Source: an uncultured Curvibacter sp. (GTDB lineage Bacteria; Pseudomonadota; Gammaproteobacteria; Burkholderiales; Burkholderiaceae_C). From it: a stretch of 64,000 nucleotides of DNA. A model generated the notes under the pieces. It saw only the letters and a list, made by a program, of their open reading frames with translations. It was not told where the DNA came from and searched no databases. Each line of letters opens with the position of its first letter. Within the stretch, counting starts at the first letter, position 1. This document shows, piece by piece, positions 24,324-34,175 of the stretch. The translations under genes and the position numbers were made by a program. Location: NCBI GenBank assembly GCA_903828535.1, contig CAIKMN010000019.1, positions 1-64,000 of the forward strand, read 5' to 3'.

Positions 24324-26705
24324 ATGCACAGCACGCCCCCCGATTTCTTCAGCGACCCAGACCCCTTTCAAACGCCCTCGGGTGGCCCTTCTCGCTTGTC
24401 AGATTCGCCCTTGCTCAACGGTCTGAACGACGAACAGCGTTTGGCGGTGACCTTGCCTTCTGAGTCGGCCTTGATTCTGGCCGGAGCAGGTTCTGGGAAA
24501 ACACGGGTTTTGACCACACGCATTGCGTGGCTGCTGCAAACCGGTCAAATTTCGCCCGGCGGCGTGTTGGCGGTCACCTTCACCAACAAGGCCGCCAAAG
24601 AGATGATGACGCACTTGAGCGCCATGCTGCCAGTCAACGTGCGCGGGATGTGGATTGGCACCTTCCACGGGCTTTGCAACCGCTTCTTGCGGGCGCATTG
24701 GAAGCTGGCGAACCTGCCCCAAGGTTTTCAAATTTTGGACACCCAAGACCAACTCTCGGCCATCAAGCGTTTGATGAAGCAGTTCAATATCGACGACGAG
24801 CGTTTTCCGGCCAAGCAACTGCAGTGGTTCATTGCGGGTTGCAAGGAAGACGCACAGCGGCCCGGTGACGTCGAAGTGCGCGACGCGGAAACCCGCAAAA
24901 AAGTCGAAATTTACCAGCTCTACGAAGAACAATGCTTGCGCGAGGGCGTGGTCGATTTTGGTGAGTTGATGCTGAGAAGTTATGAACTGCTGCGCGACAA
25001 CGCCCCGGTGCGTGCGCATTACCAACGCCGCTTTCGCCACATCCTGATCGACGAGTTTCAGGACACGAACAAGCTGCAATACGCTTGGATCAAGCTGCTC
25101 AGTGGACGGGGTGTTGATCACTTGGACTTGGAAGGCGTTAGCGCCGTGCTGGCTGTGGGCGACGACGACCAAAGCATTTACGCCTTCCGCGGCGCGCGGG
25201 TTGGCAACATGGCCGACTTTGTTCGCGAATTCGGGGTGCAGCATCAAATCAAGATGGAGCAAAACTACCGCTCTTACAGCAACATCCTTGACTCAGCGAA
25301 TGAACTGATCAGCCACAACCAAAAGCGCTTGGGCAAAAACCTGCGCACCGATCAAGGTGCTGGCGAGCCTGTGCGCGTGTCTGAATCACCCAGCGACTTT
25401 TCCGAGGCCAACTGGCTGATCGACGAGATCAAGCACTTGTTGCGCGATCAAGGCACCGAGCCCGGTTACAAACGCCAAGAAATTGCCGTGCTCTACCGCT
25501 CCAATGCCCAAAGCCGGGTGGTCGAAACGGCCTTGTTCAATGCGGGCATTCCTTACCGCGTGTACGGCGGCTTGCGCTTTTTTGAACGCGCTGAAATCAA
25601 GCATGCACTCGCCTATTTGCGCCTGATCGAAAACCCGCGCGACGACACCAGTTTTTTGCGCGTCGTGAACTTTCCTCCCCGTGGCATTGGGGCCCGAAGT
25701 TTGGAACAGCTACAAGACTTGGCGCGTGAATCCGGTTGCGCCTTGCACGATGCGGTCAGCGCCCTGAGCGGCAAGGCCGGTACCAACATTGGCAGTTTTG
25801 TCGCCAAAATCGATGTGCTGCGCGAGCAAGCGGCGACCTTGACGCTGCGCGAAATTGTCGAGCTCGTGCTCGACCACAGCGGCTTGATCGAGCATTACCG
25901 AGCCGACCGCGAGGGCGCAGATCGCCTGGAAAATTTGGAAGAATTGGTCAACGCGGCACAAAGCTTCGTGAGTCTGGAAAGCTTTGGTCGAGAGGTTGAT
26001 CACACCGCGAACCGTGAATTGGCCCGTGAGCAAGCGGCTGAAGTGGACGTCGAATTCGAGACGGGCGAAACCCTCTCGCCTTTGGCTGAGTTTTTGTCCC
26101 ACGCGTCGCTAGAAGCGGGCGACAACCAAGCCCAAGCCGGCCAAGACGCGGTGCAACTGATGACCGTCCATGCGGCCAAGGGGCTGGAATTTGACGCCGT
26201 GTTCATCACCGGACTAGAAGAAGGGTTGTTCCCACACGAGAATGCCATGAGCGACCACGACGGCCTCGAAGAAGAACGCCGCTTGATGTACGTGGCCATT
26301 ACCCGCGCCCGCAAACGCCTCTATTTGAGCTTTTCCCAAACCCGCATGTTGCATGGCCAAACCCGCTACAACATCCGCAGTCGATTCTTAGAAGAGTTGC
26401 CCGAAAGCGCCTTGAAGTGGCTGACACCCAAACACGGCGGCCTGCCCAAAACGCACGAGTGGTCGCCGTCGAGCTTTAACGACATTTTCAGCAAGCCCAG
26501 CGAAAAGTTCCAAGAACCTTTGCTCGAAAAGGCCAGCGCCGCCCAACCCATTCGTGCCAAGATGAAGGTGTTTCACAACAAGTTTGGAGAGGGCGTGGTG
26601 GTGACTGTAGAAGGCCGCGGCACCGATGCGCGGGCCCAGGTCAGTTTTACCCGCCACGGCGTAAAGTGGCTGGCCCTGAGTGTGGCCAAGCTAACCCCGA
26701 TTTAA
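24324..26705 (+). CDS. uvrD: ATP-dependent 3'-5' DNA helicase, UvrD/PcrA/Rep type
   Basis: SF1A helicase of 793 residues for excision and mismatch repair. Motif I GAGSGKT, Ia FTNKAAKEM, II DEFQDTN, III VGDDDQSIYAFRGA, IV EQNYRS, V TVHAAKGLEFDAVF and VI YVAITRARKRL are all intact. The C-terminal 70 residues contain the VFHNKFGEGVV Tudor-like domain of UvrD that contacts RNA polymerase. The first 30 residues are a Pro/Ser-rich lead. Convergent with the BPSS1780-family gene, with only 21 nt between stops and no clear terminator. Confidence 0.93.
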   Translation: MHSTPPDFFSDPDPFQTPSGGPSRLSDSPLLNGLNDEQRLAVTLPSESALILAGAGSGKTRVLTTRIAWLLQTGQISPGGVLAVTFTNKAAKEMMTHLSAMLPVNVRGMWIGTFHGLCNRFLRAHWKLANLPQGFQILDTQDQLSAIKRLMKQFNIDDERFPAKQLQWFIAGCKEDAQRPGDVEVRDAETRKKVEIYQLYEEQCLREGVVDFGELMLRSYELLRDNAPVRAHYQRRFRHILIDEFQDTNKLQYAWIKLLSGRGVDHLDLEGVSAVLAVGDDDQSIYAFRGARVGNMADFVREFGVQHQIKMEQNYRSYSNILDSANELISHNQKRLGKNLRTDQGAGEPVRVSESPSDFSEANWLIDEIKHLLRDQGTEPGYKRQEIAVLYRSNAQSRVVETALFNAGIPYRVYGGLRFFERAEIKHALAYLRLIENPRDDTSFLRVVNFPPRGIGARSLEQLQDLARESGCALHDAVSALSGKAGTNIGSFVAKIDVLREQAATLTLREIVELVLDHSGLIEHYRADREGADRLENLEELVNAAQSFVSLESFGREVDHTANRELAREQAAEVDVEFETGETLSPLAEFLSHASLEAGDNQAQAGQDAVQLMTVHAAKGLEFDAVFITGLEEGLFPHENAMSDHDGLEEERRLMYVAITRARKRLYLSFSQTRMLHGQTRYNIRSRFLEELPESALKWLTPKHGGLPKTHEWSPSSFNDIFSKPSEKFQEPLLEKASAAQPIRAKMKVFHNKFGEGVVVTVEGRGTDARAQVSFTRHGVKWLALSVAKLTPI

Positions 26706-26726
26706 AGCCAATTTGAAGGGGCCATT

Positions 26727-27533
26727 TCAGCTCTGCTCGTCAGAACCGAGCGTATCGACCGTCACATCCACCAAGCTACCGCCAAAGCAAGCGCGGAAAG
26801 TGAACACCAGGGAAGTGGTGAACATGGCCAGCGCGATCAAGGCCAGACCCATCACCAAGCCGGTCCCGAGATTGGATTCCAACGCATCAGCCAGCAAACT
26901 CGCCATGAGCAAACAGCTGCTCATGAGCGCGGTCCACAGGACACCAAAAACGGCGAACGCCCCCTTGTTCCGCCAGCAGGCCATCCAACTGAAAAACAGA
27001 CTTTTGACCGGCGGCACATGGCCCCAGTGCACCAAGGCCGGTGCGTGCCAAAACAAGAGCTGCAGTAAAAAAGAACCCGCCGTAAAAAGCGCCATGGGGG
27101 CCAGCAGCGGGGCGTTTTGCAAGGCGGGCGTGCTTGTGTCGCTGCCCACCAAATACAGCTTTGCGAAGGCCCCGCCGTCGATCAAAACAGTCAAGGCCAA
27201 CAAGCAAAAAAAACCGGCGGCGTAGAGCAAACCCAAGGTCAGCATGTCGCGTTTTCGTTGCTGCCCCACGCGCCAGGCGGTCAAGAGCACCGTGGGCATG
27301 GGAAAACGGCCTTGGGCGGCTTCGTGGCTGGCGGCCATCATGCCCAATGAGGCACCCGGTATCAACACCAGCGACAGCAGCCCGCCCACATAAGGCACCA
27401 GTGACAGCAGCGAAACGAGGGACATGAACAGGAAGAACAAGCCCGTCAACGCCAGCGGTTGTTTAAAAAAAGTGCGAATGCCTTCACGCACCCATTGCAT
27501 GCCGTCTCGAGGGGGGACTAAATTAAGCTTCAT
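26727..27533 (-). CDS. BPSS1780-family integral membrane protein
   Basis: A 268-residue membrane protein with about six hydrophobic segments (near 29-75, 105-130, 145-165, 195-225 and 225-255). The start MKLNLVPPRDGMQWVREGIRTF is the standard opening of the Burkholderiales BPSS1780 family; function is unknown. The ATG at 27533 overlaps the thrB stop (ATGA). The thrB/BPSS1780 linkage is common in this order. Confidence 0.75.
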   Translation of the reverse strand: MKLNLVPPRDGMQWVREGIRTFFKQPLALTGLFFLFMSLVSLLSLVPYVGGLLSLVLIPGASLGMMAASHEAAQGRFPMPTVLLTAWRVGQQRKRDMLTLGLLYAAGFFCLLALTVLIDGGAFAKLYLVGSDTSTPALQNAPLLAPMALFTAGSFLLQLLFWHAPALVHWGHVPPVKSLFFSWMACWRNKGAFAVFGVLWTALMSSCLLMASLLADALESNLGTGLVMGLALIALAMFTTSLVFTFRACFGGSLVDVTVDTLGSDEQS

Positions 27534-28540
27534 GCAGGCCGCCAGGGGCGTTGTACGCGTTCTTTTAAGACCCGCTCAAAATGCGTGGGATCGTGTGGTT
27601 TAAGCAGGCTCGCTTCGCGCGGCAGGTAAAAGTCCCACAAACGTGAAATCCAAAACCGCAGGGCTGCGGCCCGCAACAAGGAGGGAAACAAAGCGTGTTC
27701 AGCGGCGGTGAAGGGCCGCACCGCTTGGTAGGCGCTTGTGAGGGCGTTGACGCGGGCTTCATCGAGCCGACCAGAGCTCAAATCAATGCACCAATCGTTC
27801 AGGCACACCGCCACGTCAAAAAGCCAGGTGTCGCAACCGGCAAAGTAAAAATCGAAAAACCCGGTGAGCTGTTCGCCCTCAAACATCACGTTATCTCGGA
27901 ACAAATCCGCATGAACGGGCCCCTTGGGCAGGGCTTGGTATTCGGGCGATGCAGCCAAGTGGTTTTGCCAAGCCAGCTCGGTTTGCAGCAAAGTGGTTTG
28001 AGCGGCGTCTAAAAAAGGGAGCACTGAAGGGGTGGTGTCGTTCCACCAGGCCAGACCCCGAAAGTTCGGTTGTTCACGGCCATAGTCTTGGCCTGCCAAG
28101 TGCATGCGGGCCAGCATGTCACCCACGGCAGCGCAGTGAACCGGCCCCGGTTGCAGCTGGCTTTTGCCGACCAATTTGTTGACCACCGTCGCAGGTTTGC
28201 CGTTGATGTGGAGCAATACATCCCCATAGGCATTGGGTTGCGGGTCGGGCACCGGAATGCCCGCTTGCGCCAAATGCTTCATCAGAAACAAGTAAAAAGG
28301 CAGTTGTTCGGCCTCAAGGCGCTCGAACAAGGTCAAGACGTAGTGGGCTTCAGGGGCTTCAGGGGCTTCAGGGATTTCCTGAATTTCCGAGGCGTCCAAT
28401 GGGTTGGGTTGCGTGGTCAGGAAGTAATTGGTGTTTTCAATGCCGCCCTCAATGCCCCGCAGTTGCGTCACCGTGCCCAACCCCAGCGTGTTGGCAATTT
28501 GTTGAGCTTGTTCGGGGGTGACTTCGGTAAAAACGGCCAT
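27530..28540 (-). CDS. thrB: Homoserine kinase, type II (ThrB, choline-kinase fold)
   Basis: Phosphorylates homoserine in threonine synthesis. 336 residues from the ATG at 28540. MAVFTEVTPEQAQ opening, G-loop-like GIEGGIENTNYFL, catalytic HADLFRDNVMF and metal-binding FFDFYFAGCDTWLFD show the aminoglycoside/choline-kinase fold used by betaproteobacterial ThrB instead of the GHMP type. A 9-bp triplication (28345-28371) inserts EAPEAPEA in the N-lobe. It follows the DUF2782 gene by 2 nt. Confidence 0.93.
   Translation of the reverse strand: MAVFTEVTPEQAQQIANTLGLGTVTQLRGIEGGIENTNYFLTTQPNPLDASEIQEIPEAPEAPEAHYVLTLFERLEAEQLPFYLFLMKHLAQAGIPVPDPQPNAYGDVLLHINGKPATVVNKLVGKSQLQPGPVHCAAVGDMLARMHLAGQDYGREQPNFRGLAWWNDTTPSVLPFLDAAQTTLLQTELAWQNHLAASPEYQALPKGPVHADLFRDNVMFEGEQLTGFFDFYFAGCDTWLFDVAVCLNDWCIDLSSGRLDEARVNALTSAYQAVRPFTAAEHALFPSLLRAAALRFWISRLWDFYLPREASLLKPHDPTHFERVLKERVQRPWRPA
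28345..28371. repeat. 9-bp tandem repeat inside thrB
   Basis: GGGCTTCAG three times (28345-28353, 28354-28362, 28363-28371). In the gene's frame it encodes an acidic Glu-Ala-Pro repeat in a loop before the conserved YVLTLFER strand. Confidence 0.95.
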
Positions 28541-28542
28541 GT

Positions 28543-28926
28543 TCAAAAATCAAATAAATTCCAGCGTCTCGCGCCCAAGGGGGCTGAATTCATGCTGCGC
28601 TCTACCGGGTGGCTGTGAGCGCCGTCGGTGGTTTGCACTTCGTAGGGAGGCAGCCCCCCTTTGGGGCTGACGTTGATCGATTGGGTGACGCCGCCGTAAC
28701 GCACCTCTTCGATGCGGCTGCCGTCCCCCTCCAAGGTGATCAGCAACAGGGTTTGGTCTCCGGGCAACACCGCTGGGGTGCGCACTTCTGAATTAACAGT
28801 GCCGAGGGGTTTTTCTGCGGTTTCGGCCGCCCAAAGGGCGCCTGTCAAGGGCGCCAAGAAAGCCAAGACAACCCCCAACAGCCAAGCTGAAAAGGGGGCA
28901 AAATGCAGGCGAAACAACCAGTTCAT
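28543..28926 (-). CDS. DUF2782 family exported protein
   Basis: From the ATG at 28926 (MNWLFRLHF) the protein is 127 residues with one N-terminal hydrophobic signal (about 15-35) and a small beta domain with GSRIEEVRYGGVTQSINV. This family sits between polA and thrB across Burkholderiales and has no known function. It is divergent from polA with only 31 nt between start codons, so the polA promoter must overlap this gene. Confidence 0.7.
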   Translation of the reverse strand: MNWLFRLHFAPFSAWLLGVVLAFLAPLTGALWAAETAEKPLGTVNSEVRTPAVLPGDQTLLLITLEGDGSRIEEVRYGGVTQSINVSPKGGLPPYEVQTTDGAHSHPVERSMNSAPLGARRWNLFDF

Positions 28927-28957
28927 AAAAGCATTGTAGGCAATGCACAATGTTGGT

Positions 28958-31813
28958 ATGTCTGAGACTACCTTTTTACTCGTAGACGGTTCTAGTTACC
29001 TCTACCGTGCTTATCACGCCATGCCCGACTTGCGGGTCGTTCGAGGCGACCCCAGCAGCCAAGCCACAGGCGCCATTCGCGGCATGATCAACATGCTGCA
29101 AAGCCTCAAAAAAGAAGTGCCTGCTTCTTATGCCGTTTGCGTGTTCGACGCCAAGGGCCCGACCTTCCGCGACGACATTTACCCCGAATACAAAGCCCAT
29201 CGCTCGCCCATGCCCGACGATCTGCGCGCTCAAATTGAGCCCATCCATGAGGTGGTCCGGCTCCTGGGCTGGACGGTGTTGGATGTCCCAGGCGTCGAAG
29301 CCGACGATGTGATTGGCACCTTGGCCAAGCGCGGCGAACAGGCCGGCTTGAAGGTCATCGTCTCCAGCGGAGACAAAGATTTGTCTCAACTCGTCACGCC
29401 GAACATCACCATCATCGACACCATGAATGGCAAAAAACGCGATGTGGCGGGCGTGACCACTGAATTCGGCGTGCCGCCCGACTTGATGATCGATTACCAA
29501 ACCTTGGTGGGCGACCCGGTCGACAACGTGCCAGGCGTCACCAAAGTGGGACCCAAAACTGCGGCCAAATGGTTGATGGAATACGGCAGCTTGGCGGCGC
29601 TGATGGCCCGTGCCAATGAGATCAAAGGCGTCGCGGGCGAGAACCTGCGTGCCGCGCGCGATTGGCTGCCCGTGGGCCGCAGCCTGGTGACCATCAAGAC
29701 CGATTGCGATTTGTCCGCCTGGGTGCCAGGCTGGGGCAGCCCCGAGCCAGCGGCCATGCAGCCTTTTTTGGAGTTGGCCTTCTCAGAGCCCAAGAACGAG
29801 GCCTTGCGTGATTTTTACGAAAAAATGGGCTTCAAGACCCTGGCCAAAGCGCTGGGCGGTTCGGGTCTGGGGGTTGCCCCTGGCAAACCCGTGAAAGTTG
29901 ACTGGACTGGCCCTGTCACTGGCGACTTGTTTAGCGACCCCTCGGACGCCGAAGACGACGCCCCGAAGGTCGCCGCCCCCGCCCATTTGAACTACGAAAC
30001 GCTGACCGACTGGCCCAGCCTGAACCGTTGGTTGGCCAAAATCGAAGCCGCCGAGTTGACCGCCATCGACACCGAAACCACGTCCTTAGACCCCATGCAG
30101 GCGCGCATCGTCGGCATCAGCTTGAGTGTGGTGGTGGGCGAATCGGCCTACATCCCATTGGCACACGTCTCAGTCGATGGCCCCGCCCAATTGCCCCTTC
30201 AAGACGTGCTGGCAAAACTCACACCTTGGCTGGAAAACCCCGCCGCCAAAAAACTCGGCCAACACATCAAATACGACCGCCATGTTTTCGCCAATCACGG
30301 CATCGAGGTTCAAGGCTACACGCACGACACCCTGCTAGAGAGCTACGTTTTAGAGGTGCACAAGCCCCATAATTTGGCCAGCTTGGCCGAGCGCCATTTG
30401 GGCCGCAAGGGCCTGAGCTATGAAGATTTGTGCGGCAAAGGGGTGCACCAAATTTCGATCAGTCAAGTGCCCATCGACAAAGCGGCCGTGTATGCCTGTG
30501 AAGACGCCGACATGACGCTGCATGTCCACAAGGTGTTGTGGCCCAAGATCCAAGCCATTCCTTCGTTGAGGCACGTGTATGACTTGGAAATTGAGAGCAG
30601 CGAGGCACTTTTCCGCATTGAGCGCAACGGCGTGTTGATCGACGCGCCGACCTTGCAACAGCAAAGCCACGAGTTGGGCCAACGCCTGCTGCAACTTGAA
30701 ACCGACGCCTATGAGATCGCCGGCCAGCCCTTCAACTTGGCCAGCCCCAAACAATTGGGTGAAATCTTTTTTGACAAGCTCGGCTTGCCCGTCATCAAAA
30801 AAACCGCCACCGGCGCGCGCAGCACCGACGAAGAAGTGCTCGAAAAACTGGCCGAAGACTATCCGCTGCCCGCGAAGATTTTGGCCTACCGCGGCCTCGC
30901 CAAACTGAAGGGCACCTACACCGACAAATTGGCGCAAATGGCCTACCCCGGCGATGGCCGGGTCCACACGCATTACGCGCAAGCGGTCGCAGTGACGGGC
31001 CGCTTGTCGAGCAACGACCCCAACTTGCAAAACATCCCCATCCGCACGGTCGAAGGCCGCCGCGTGCGAGAAGCCTTTGTGGCTGGCCCCGGCAACCTGA
31101 TTGCCAGCGCCGACTACTCGCAAATCGAGTTGCGCATCATGGCCCACTTGAGCGATGACCCCGCTTTGTTGCGCGCCTTCCATGAAGGTTTGGACGTGCA
31201 CCGGGCCACCGCGGCCGAGGTCTTTGGCGTGCCTTTGGACCAAGTCAGCAGCGAGCAACGTCGCTACGCCAAGACCATTAACTTCGGTTTGATTTACGGC
31301 ATGAGCGCCTTTGGCTTGGCCAAGAGTTTGGGCATCGACACCAAGGCGGCGGCGACCTACATTGACCGCTATTTCCAGCGCTACCCCGGGGTGCGCCACT
31401 ACATGGACCAAACCCGTGCCAGCGCCAAGGCCAAAGGCTACGTTGAAACCGTGATGGGGCGTCGGCTTTACCTGCCAGAAATCAATTCACCCAACGGCCC
31501 CCGCCGCTCTGGCGCCGAGCGTGCCGCCATCAACGCGCCCATGCAAGGCACAGCGGCCGACCTCATCAAGCTGAGCATGGTGGCGGTGCAGCGCGCCTTG
31601 GACGAGCACAACAAGGCCTTGGGAAGAAACCAAGGCCCAAGCGCCGTCAAGATGATCATGCAGGTGCACGATGAATTGGTCTTTGAAGTGCCTGCCGATC
31701 AAGTGGATTGGCTCAAAACCACCGTGCCCACCTTGATGGCTGGCGTGGCCGACTTGAAAGTGCCGCTGCTGGCCGAAATGGGCGTTGGCCCCAACTGGGA
31801 ACAGGCGCATTGA
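28958..31813 (+). CDS. polA: DNA polymerase I
   Basis: 951 residues from the ATG at 28958. Three domains in order: N-terminal 5' nuclease (LLVDGSSYLYRAYHAM; VSSGDKDLSQLV), a 3'-5' exonuclease domain with an intact first carboxylate motif (AIDTETTSLDPM), and a family A polymerase (motif A ASADYSQIELR, motif B RRYAKTINFGLIYG, motif C MQVHDELVFEV). Complete and normal in length. An upstream ATG at 28943 is in frame but sits in the DUF2782 promoter region. Confidence 0.97.
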   Translation: MSETTFLLVDGSSYLYRAYHAMPDLRVVRGDPSSQATGAIRGMINMLQSLKKEVPASYAVCVFDAKGPTFRDDIYPEYKAHRSPMPDDLRAQIEPIHEVVRLLGWTVLDVPGVEADDVIGTLAKRGEQAGLKVIVSSGDKDLSQLVTPNITIIDTMNGKKRDVAGVTTEFGVPPDLMIDYQTLVGDPVDNVPGVTKVGPKTAAKWLMEYGSLAALMARANEIKGVAGENLRAARDWLPVGRSLVTIKTDCDLSAWVPGWGSPEPAAMQPFLELAFSEPKNEALRDFYEKMGFKTLAKALGGSGLGVAPGKPVKVDWTGPVTGDLFSDPSDAEDDAPKVAAPAHLNYETLTDWPSLNRWLAKIEAAELTAIDTETTSLDPMQARIVGISLSVVVGESAYIPLAHVSVDGPAQLPLQDVLAKLTPWLENPAAKKLGQHIKYDRHVFANHGIEVQGYTHDTLLESYVLEVHKPHNLASLAERHLGRKGLSYEDLCGKGVHQISISQVPIDKAAVYACEDADMTLHVHKVLWPKIQAIPSLRHVYDLEIESSEALFRIERNGVLIDAPTLQQQSHELGQRLLQLETDAYEIAGQPFNLASPKQLGEIFFDKLGLPVIKKTATGARSTDEEVLEKLAEDYPLPAKILAYRGLAKLKGTYTDKLAQMAYPGDGRVHTHYAQAVAVTGRLSSNDPNLQNIPIRTVEGRRVREAFVAGPGNLIASADYSQIELRIMAHLSDDPALLRAFHEGLDVHRATAAEVFGVPLDQVSSEQRRYAKTINFGLIYGMSAFGLAKSLGIDTKAAATYIDRYFQRYPGVRHYMDQTRASAKAKGYVETVMGRRLYLPEINSPNGPRRSGAERAAINAPMQGTAADLIKLSMVAVQRALDEHNKALGRNQGPSAVKMIMQVHDELVFEVPADQVDWLKTTVPTLMAGVADLKVPLLAEMGVGPNWEQAH

Positions 31814-31833
31814 GCATGACCCCATTGAGCATG
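31808..31833. repeat. 15-bp-period direct repeat over the polA stop / ZIP start
   Basis: CATTGAGCATG at 31808-31818 and 31823-31833. It duplicates the junction so the ZIP gene has two in-frame ATGs (31816 and 31831). Confidence 0.85.
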
Positions 31834-32613
31834 GCGCTTTGGACCCTTTTAGAAATTGCCTTGGCCACTTTGGCCGCTGGGGTGGGCAGCGTATGGTTGG
31901 CCGCGGTCTTGATGCGTTGGACCGAGCAAGCCACCGATCAGCGTGACGCCAGAAGCCAAAGTCTGCTGAGCTTGTCGGCCGGTGCCTTGTTGGCCACGGC
32001 CTTCATGCACCTGCTGCCCGAAGCCTTTGAAGCGGGCCCCTCCCCGAGCGTTTTGTTTGCGTGTTTGCTGGGGGGGTTGCTGTTTTTCTTTTTGCTCGAA
32101 AAAGCCGAGTTGTGGCACCACGGGCATGAGCATGAACTTGCGCATTCCCATGACCACGCCACCCCGCCCCAGATCGCGGGTGGCTGGGCGGTGTTGACCG
32201 GCGACAGCCTGCACAGTTTTGGCGACGGCGTCTTGATTGCCTCGGCTTTTTTGGCCAATGGCCGATTGGGGTGGCTCGCCGCCTTGGCCGTTTTGGCGCA
32301 CGAAGTGCCGCACCACATGGGCGATTTGGTGGTCTTGCGCCAGTCCAGTGACTCGCGCCAATGGGCGCTCATCAAAGTGTCCTTGGCGGGGGCAGTGACC
32401 GTCTTGGGTGGCTGCCTGGGGTATTTTTTAGTGGGCTCTTTTGAAGGCGCTTTGCCTTACTTTTTAACCCTCGCTGCCAGCAGTTTCGTGTATGTGGCTT
32501 TGGCGGATTTGGTGCCCCAATTACAAAAACCTTTGTCGGCCAAAGAGACGCTGATCCAAGTGGCCTGGTTGTTGGCGGGCTTGGTTTTGGTGACGCTCTT
32601 TTCGATGTTGTGA
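31816..32613 (+). CDS. ZIP-family metal transporter
   Basis: A 265-residue inner-membrane protein of the ZIP family (Zn/Fe import). Eight hydrophobic segments; a His-rich cytoplasmic loop (HHGHEHELAHSHDH, about 98-111); the TM4 metal site DSLHSFGDGVLI and TM5 HEVPHHMGDLVVL carry the conserved His, Asp and Glu ligands. Start codon is 2 nt after the polA stop, with a second ATG five codons later. Confidence 0.85.
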   Translation: MTPLSMALWTLLEIALATLAAGVGSVWLAAVLMRWTEQATDQRDARSQSLLSLSAGALLATAFMHLLPEAFEAGPSPSVLFACLLGGLLFFFLLEKAELWHHGHEHELAHSHDHATPPQIAGGWAVLTGDSLHSFGDGVLIASAFLANGRLGWLAALAVLAHEVPHHMGDLVVLRQSSDSRQWALIKVSLAGAVTVLGGCLGYFLVGSFEGALPYFLTLAASSFVYVALADLVPQLQKPLSAKETLIQVAWLLAGLVLVTLFSML

Positions 32614-32653
32614 GGCTTGCTTCTGGCGCTTTTAAGCTGTTCGATAATTCACC

Positions 32654-33244
32654 ATGCTTTATCAAATCATCTCTTATGTTCTTGAAACTGTCACTGCCGT
32701 CGTGGCGGGCGCCTGTTTGTTGCGCGCCTTCATGCAATATTGCCGAGCGCCCTTCAGCAACCCAATCGGTGAAATGGTCTTCGCACTGAGTAATTGGTTG
32801 GTGCTTCCTCTGCGAAAAACGATGGGGCAAATCAAAGGACCAGGGAAAGGATCAGGCAGCTTGGATTGGCCCAGTGTCGTCGCCGCTTATTTGATTGAAC
32901 TGGCCCACGCTGTCTTGCTGTGGGTATTGGCTGGCGCGAATCACCAACTGGCCCCGCTGGGGGATGTGCCGGTTTTTGCGCTGTTTGCCTTGGGCCGTTT
33001 GGCCTTGTCTGGCTTGACGGGCTTGGTGATGTTTTACGTCATCTTGTCTTGGCTCAACCCGGCCAGCCAGGCTTTCGGCTTGTTGTCACGCTTGGTCGAG
33101 CCGTTGCTCGAACCCGTTCGTCGGGTCGTTCCCCTGTTCGGTCAAGTCGACTTGTCGCCCTTCGTGGTGTTCGTGCTGCTGAACATCGCCTCGATGGTCT
33201 GGGCAGGCCTGCAAAACGCCGTGGTGCAGGCGCTGAGCCTTTAA
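32654..33244 (+). CDS. YggT family membrane protein
   Basis: A 196-residue protein with two YggT repeats: N-terminal (MLYQIISYVLETVTAVVAGACLLRA...) and C-terminal (MFYVILSWLNP...RLVEPLLEPVRRVVP). Proteins of this family are small inner-membrane proteins linked to cell division or osmotic tolerance; role here is unknown. Its stop codon lies in an 11-bp tandem repeat. Confidence 0.85.
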   Translation: MLYQIISYVLETVTAVVAGACLLRAFMQYCRAPFSNPIGEMVFALSNWLVLPLRKTMGQIKGPGKGSGSLDWPSVVAAYLIELAHAVLLWVLAGANHQLAPLGDVPVFALFALGRLALSGLTGLVMFYVILSWLNPASQAFGLLSRLVEPLLEPVRRVVPLFGQVDLSPFVVFVLLNIASMVWAGLQNAVVQALSL

Positions 33245-33277
33245 TGAGCCTTTAATGAGCCTTTACTGAGCCTTTAC
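33234..33277. repeat. 11-bp tandem repeat, four copies, spanning the yggT stop
   Basis: TGAGCCTTTAA twice (33234-33244, 33245-33255) and TGAGCCTTTAC twice (33256-33266, 33267-33277). It fills the space between the convergent yggT and accD stops. Confidence 0.95.
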
Positions 33278-33284
33278 TAAAGCT

Positions 33285-34157
33285 TTATTGAACCGCGTCG
33301 GCGGGTTGTCGTTGCAACATGGCCAACGCGCTGGCGATGGTTTTGCGCAGTTCACGGCGGTCGGCAATGAAATCAACCGCACCCTTGGTCTGCAAGAACT
33401 CGGCACGTTGGAAACCTTCAGGCAAGGTCACGCGCACAGTGGATTCAATCACACGGGGGCCGGCGAAGCCAATCAAGGCCTTGGGTTCGGCCACCACGAT
33501 ATCGCCCAAAAAGGCAAAACCAGCGCTCACTCCGCCCATCGTGGGATCGGTCAGCACGCTGATGTAGGGCAAGCCTTTTTTCGCCAAGCGGGTCAAGGCG
33601 GCATTGGTTTTCGCCATCTGCATCAACGACAACAGGCCTTCTTGCATGCGCGCACCGCCGGTGGCCGTGAAGCAAACAAAGGGCACTTTTTGTTCGATGG
33701 CGTTTTCGACACCGCGCACAAAACGCTCGCCAACCACCGAGCCCATGCTGCCGCCCATGAAGTCAAATTCAAAGCAAGCTGCCACCACATTGATGCTGTG
33801 GACCGAGCCCCCCATGACGACCAAGGCATCGGTTTCACCGGTGTTTTCCAGGGCCTCTTTCAAGCGTTCGGGGTATTTGCGGCTGTCCTTGAACTTGAGG
33901 GCATCAACCGGAATCACTTCTTGGCCGATTTCATAGCGGCCTTCCGCGTCCAGGAACGCGTTTAGACGGGCCCGCGCACCGATGCGGTGGTGGTGCGAGC
34001 AGTTGGGGCAGACGTTTTGATTTTGTTCCAGGTCGGCGTTGTACAAAACACTCTCGCAACTGGGGCATTTGATCCAAAGGCCTTCGGGCACGCTGCGGCG
34101 GTCGGCCGGGTCGGTGTGCTGGATTCTGGCGGGGAGTAGTTTTTCGAGCCAACTCAT
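33285..34157 (-). CDS. accD: Acetyl-CoA carboxylase carboxyltransferase subunit beta
   Basis: 290 residues from the ATG at 34157, which has a strong GAAGGAGAC site. Zinc ribbon C31-C34-C50-C53 (CPSC...CPNC) followed by the crotonase-like carboxyltransferase domain ([38 protein letters not shown]). It is the last gene of the trp-acc cluster, 18 nt after trpA. folC, which often follows, is not here. Confidence 0.97.
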   Translation of the reverse strand: MSWLEKLLPARIQHTDPADRRSVPEGLWIKCPSCESVLYNADLEQNQNVCPNCSHHHRIGARARLNAFLDAEGRYEIGQEVIPVDALKFKDSRKYPERLKEALENTGETDALVVMGGSVHSINVVAACFEFDFMGGSMGSVVGERFVRGVENAIEQKVPFVCFTATGGARMQEGLLSLMQMAKTNAALTRLAKKGLPYISVLTDPTMGGVSAGFAFLGDIVVAEPKALIGFAGPRVIESTVRVTLPEGFQRAEFLQTKGAVDFIADRRELRKTIASALAMLQRQPADAVQ

Positions 34158-34175
34158 GTTCGTCTCCTTCAAAAA

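Noticed and set aside
30350-31411. Long minus-strand frame inside polA (about 353 codons)
   Set aside because: Shadow of the polymerase domain; no ribosome site or recognisable domain.
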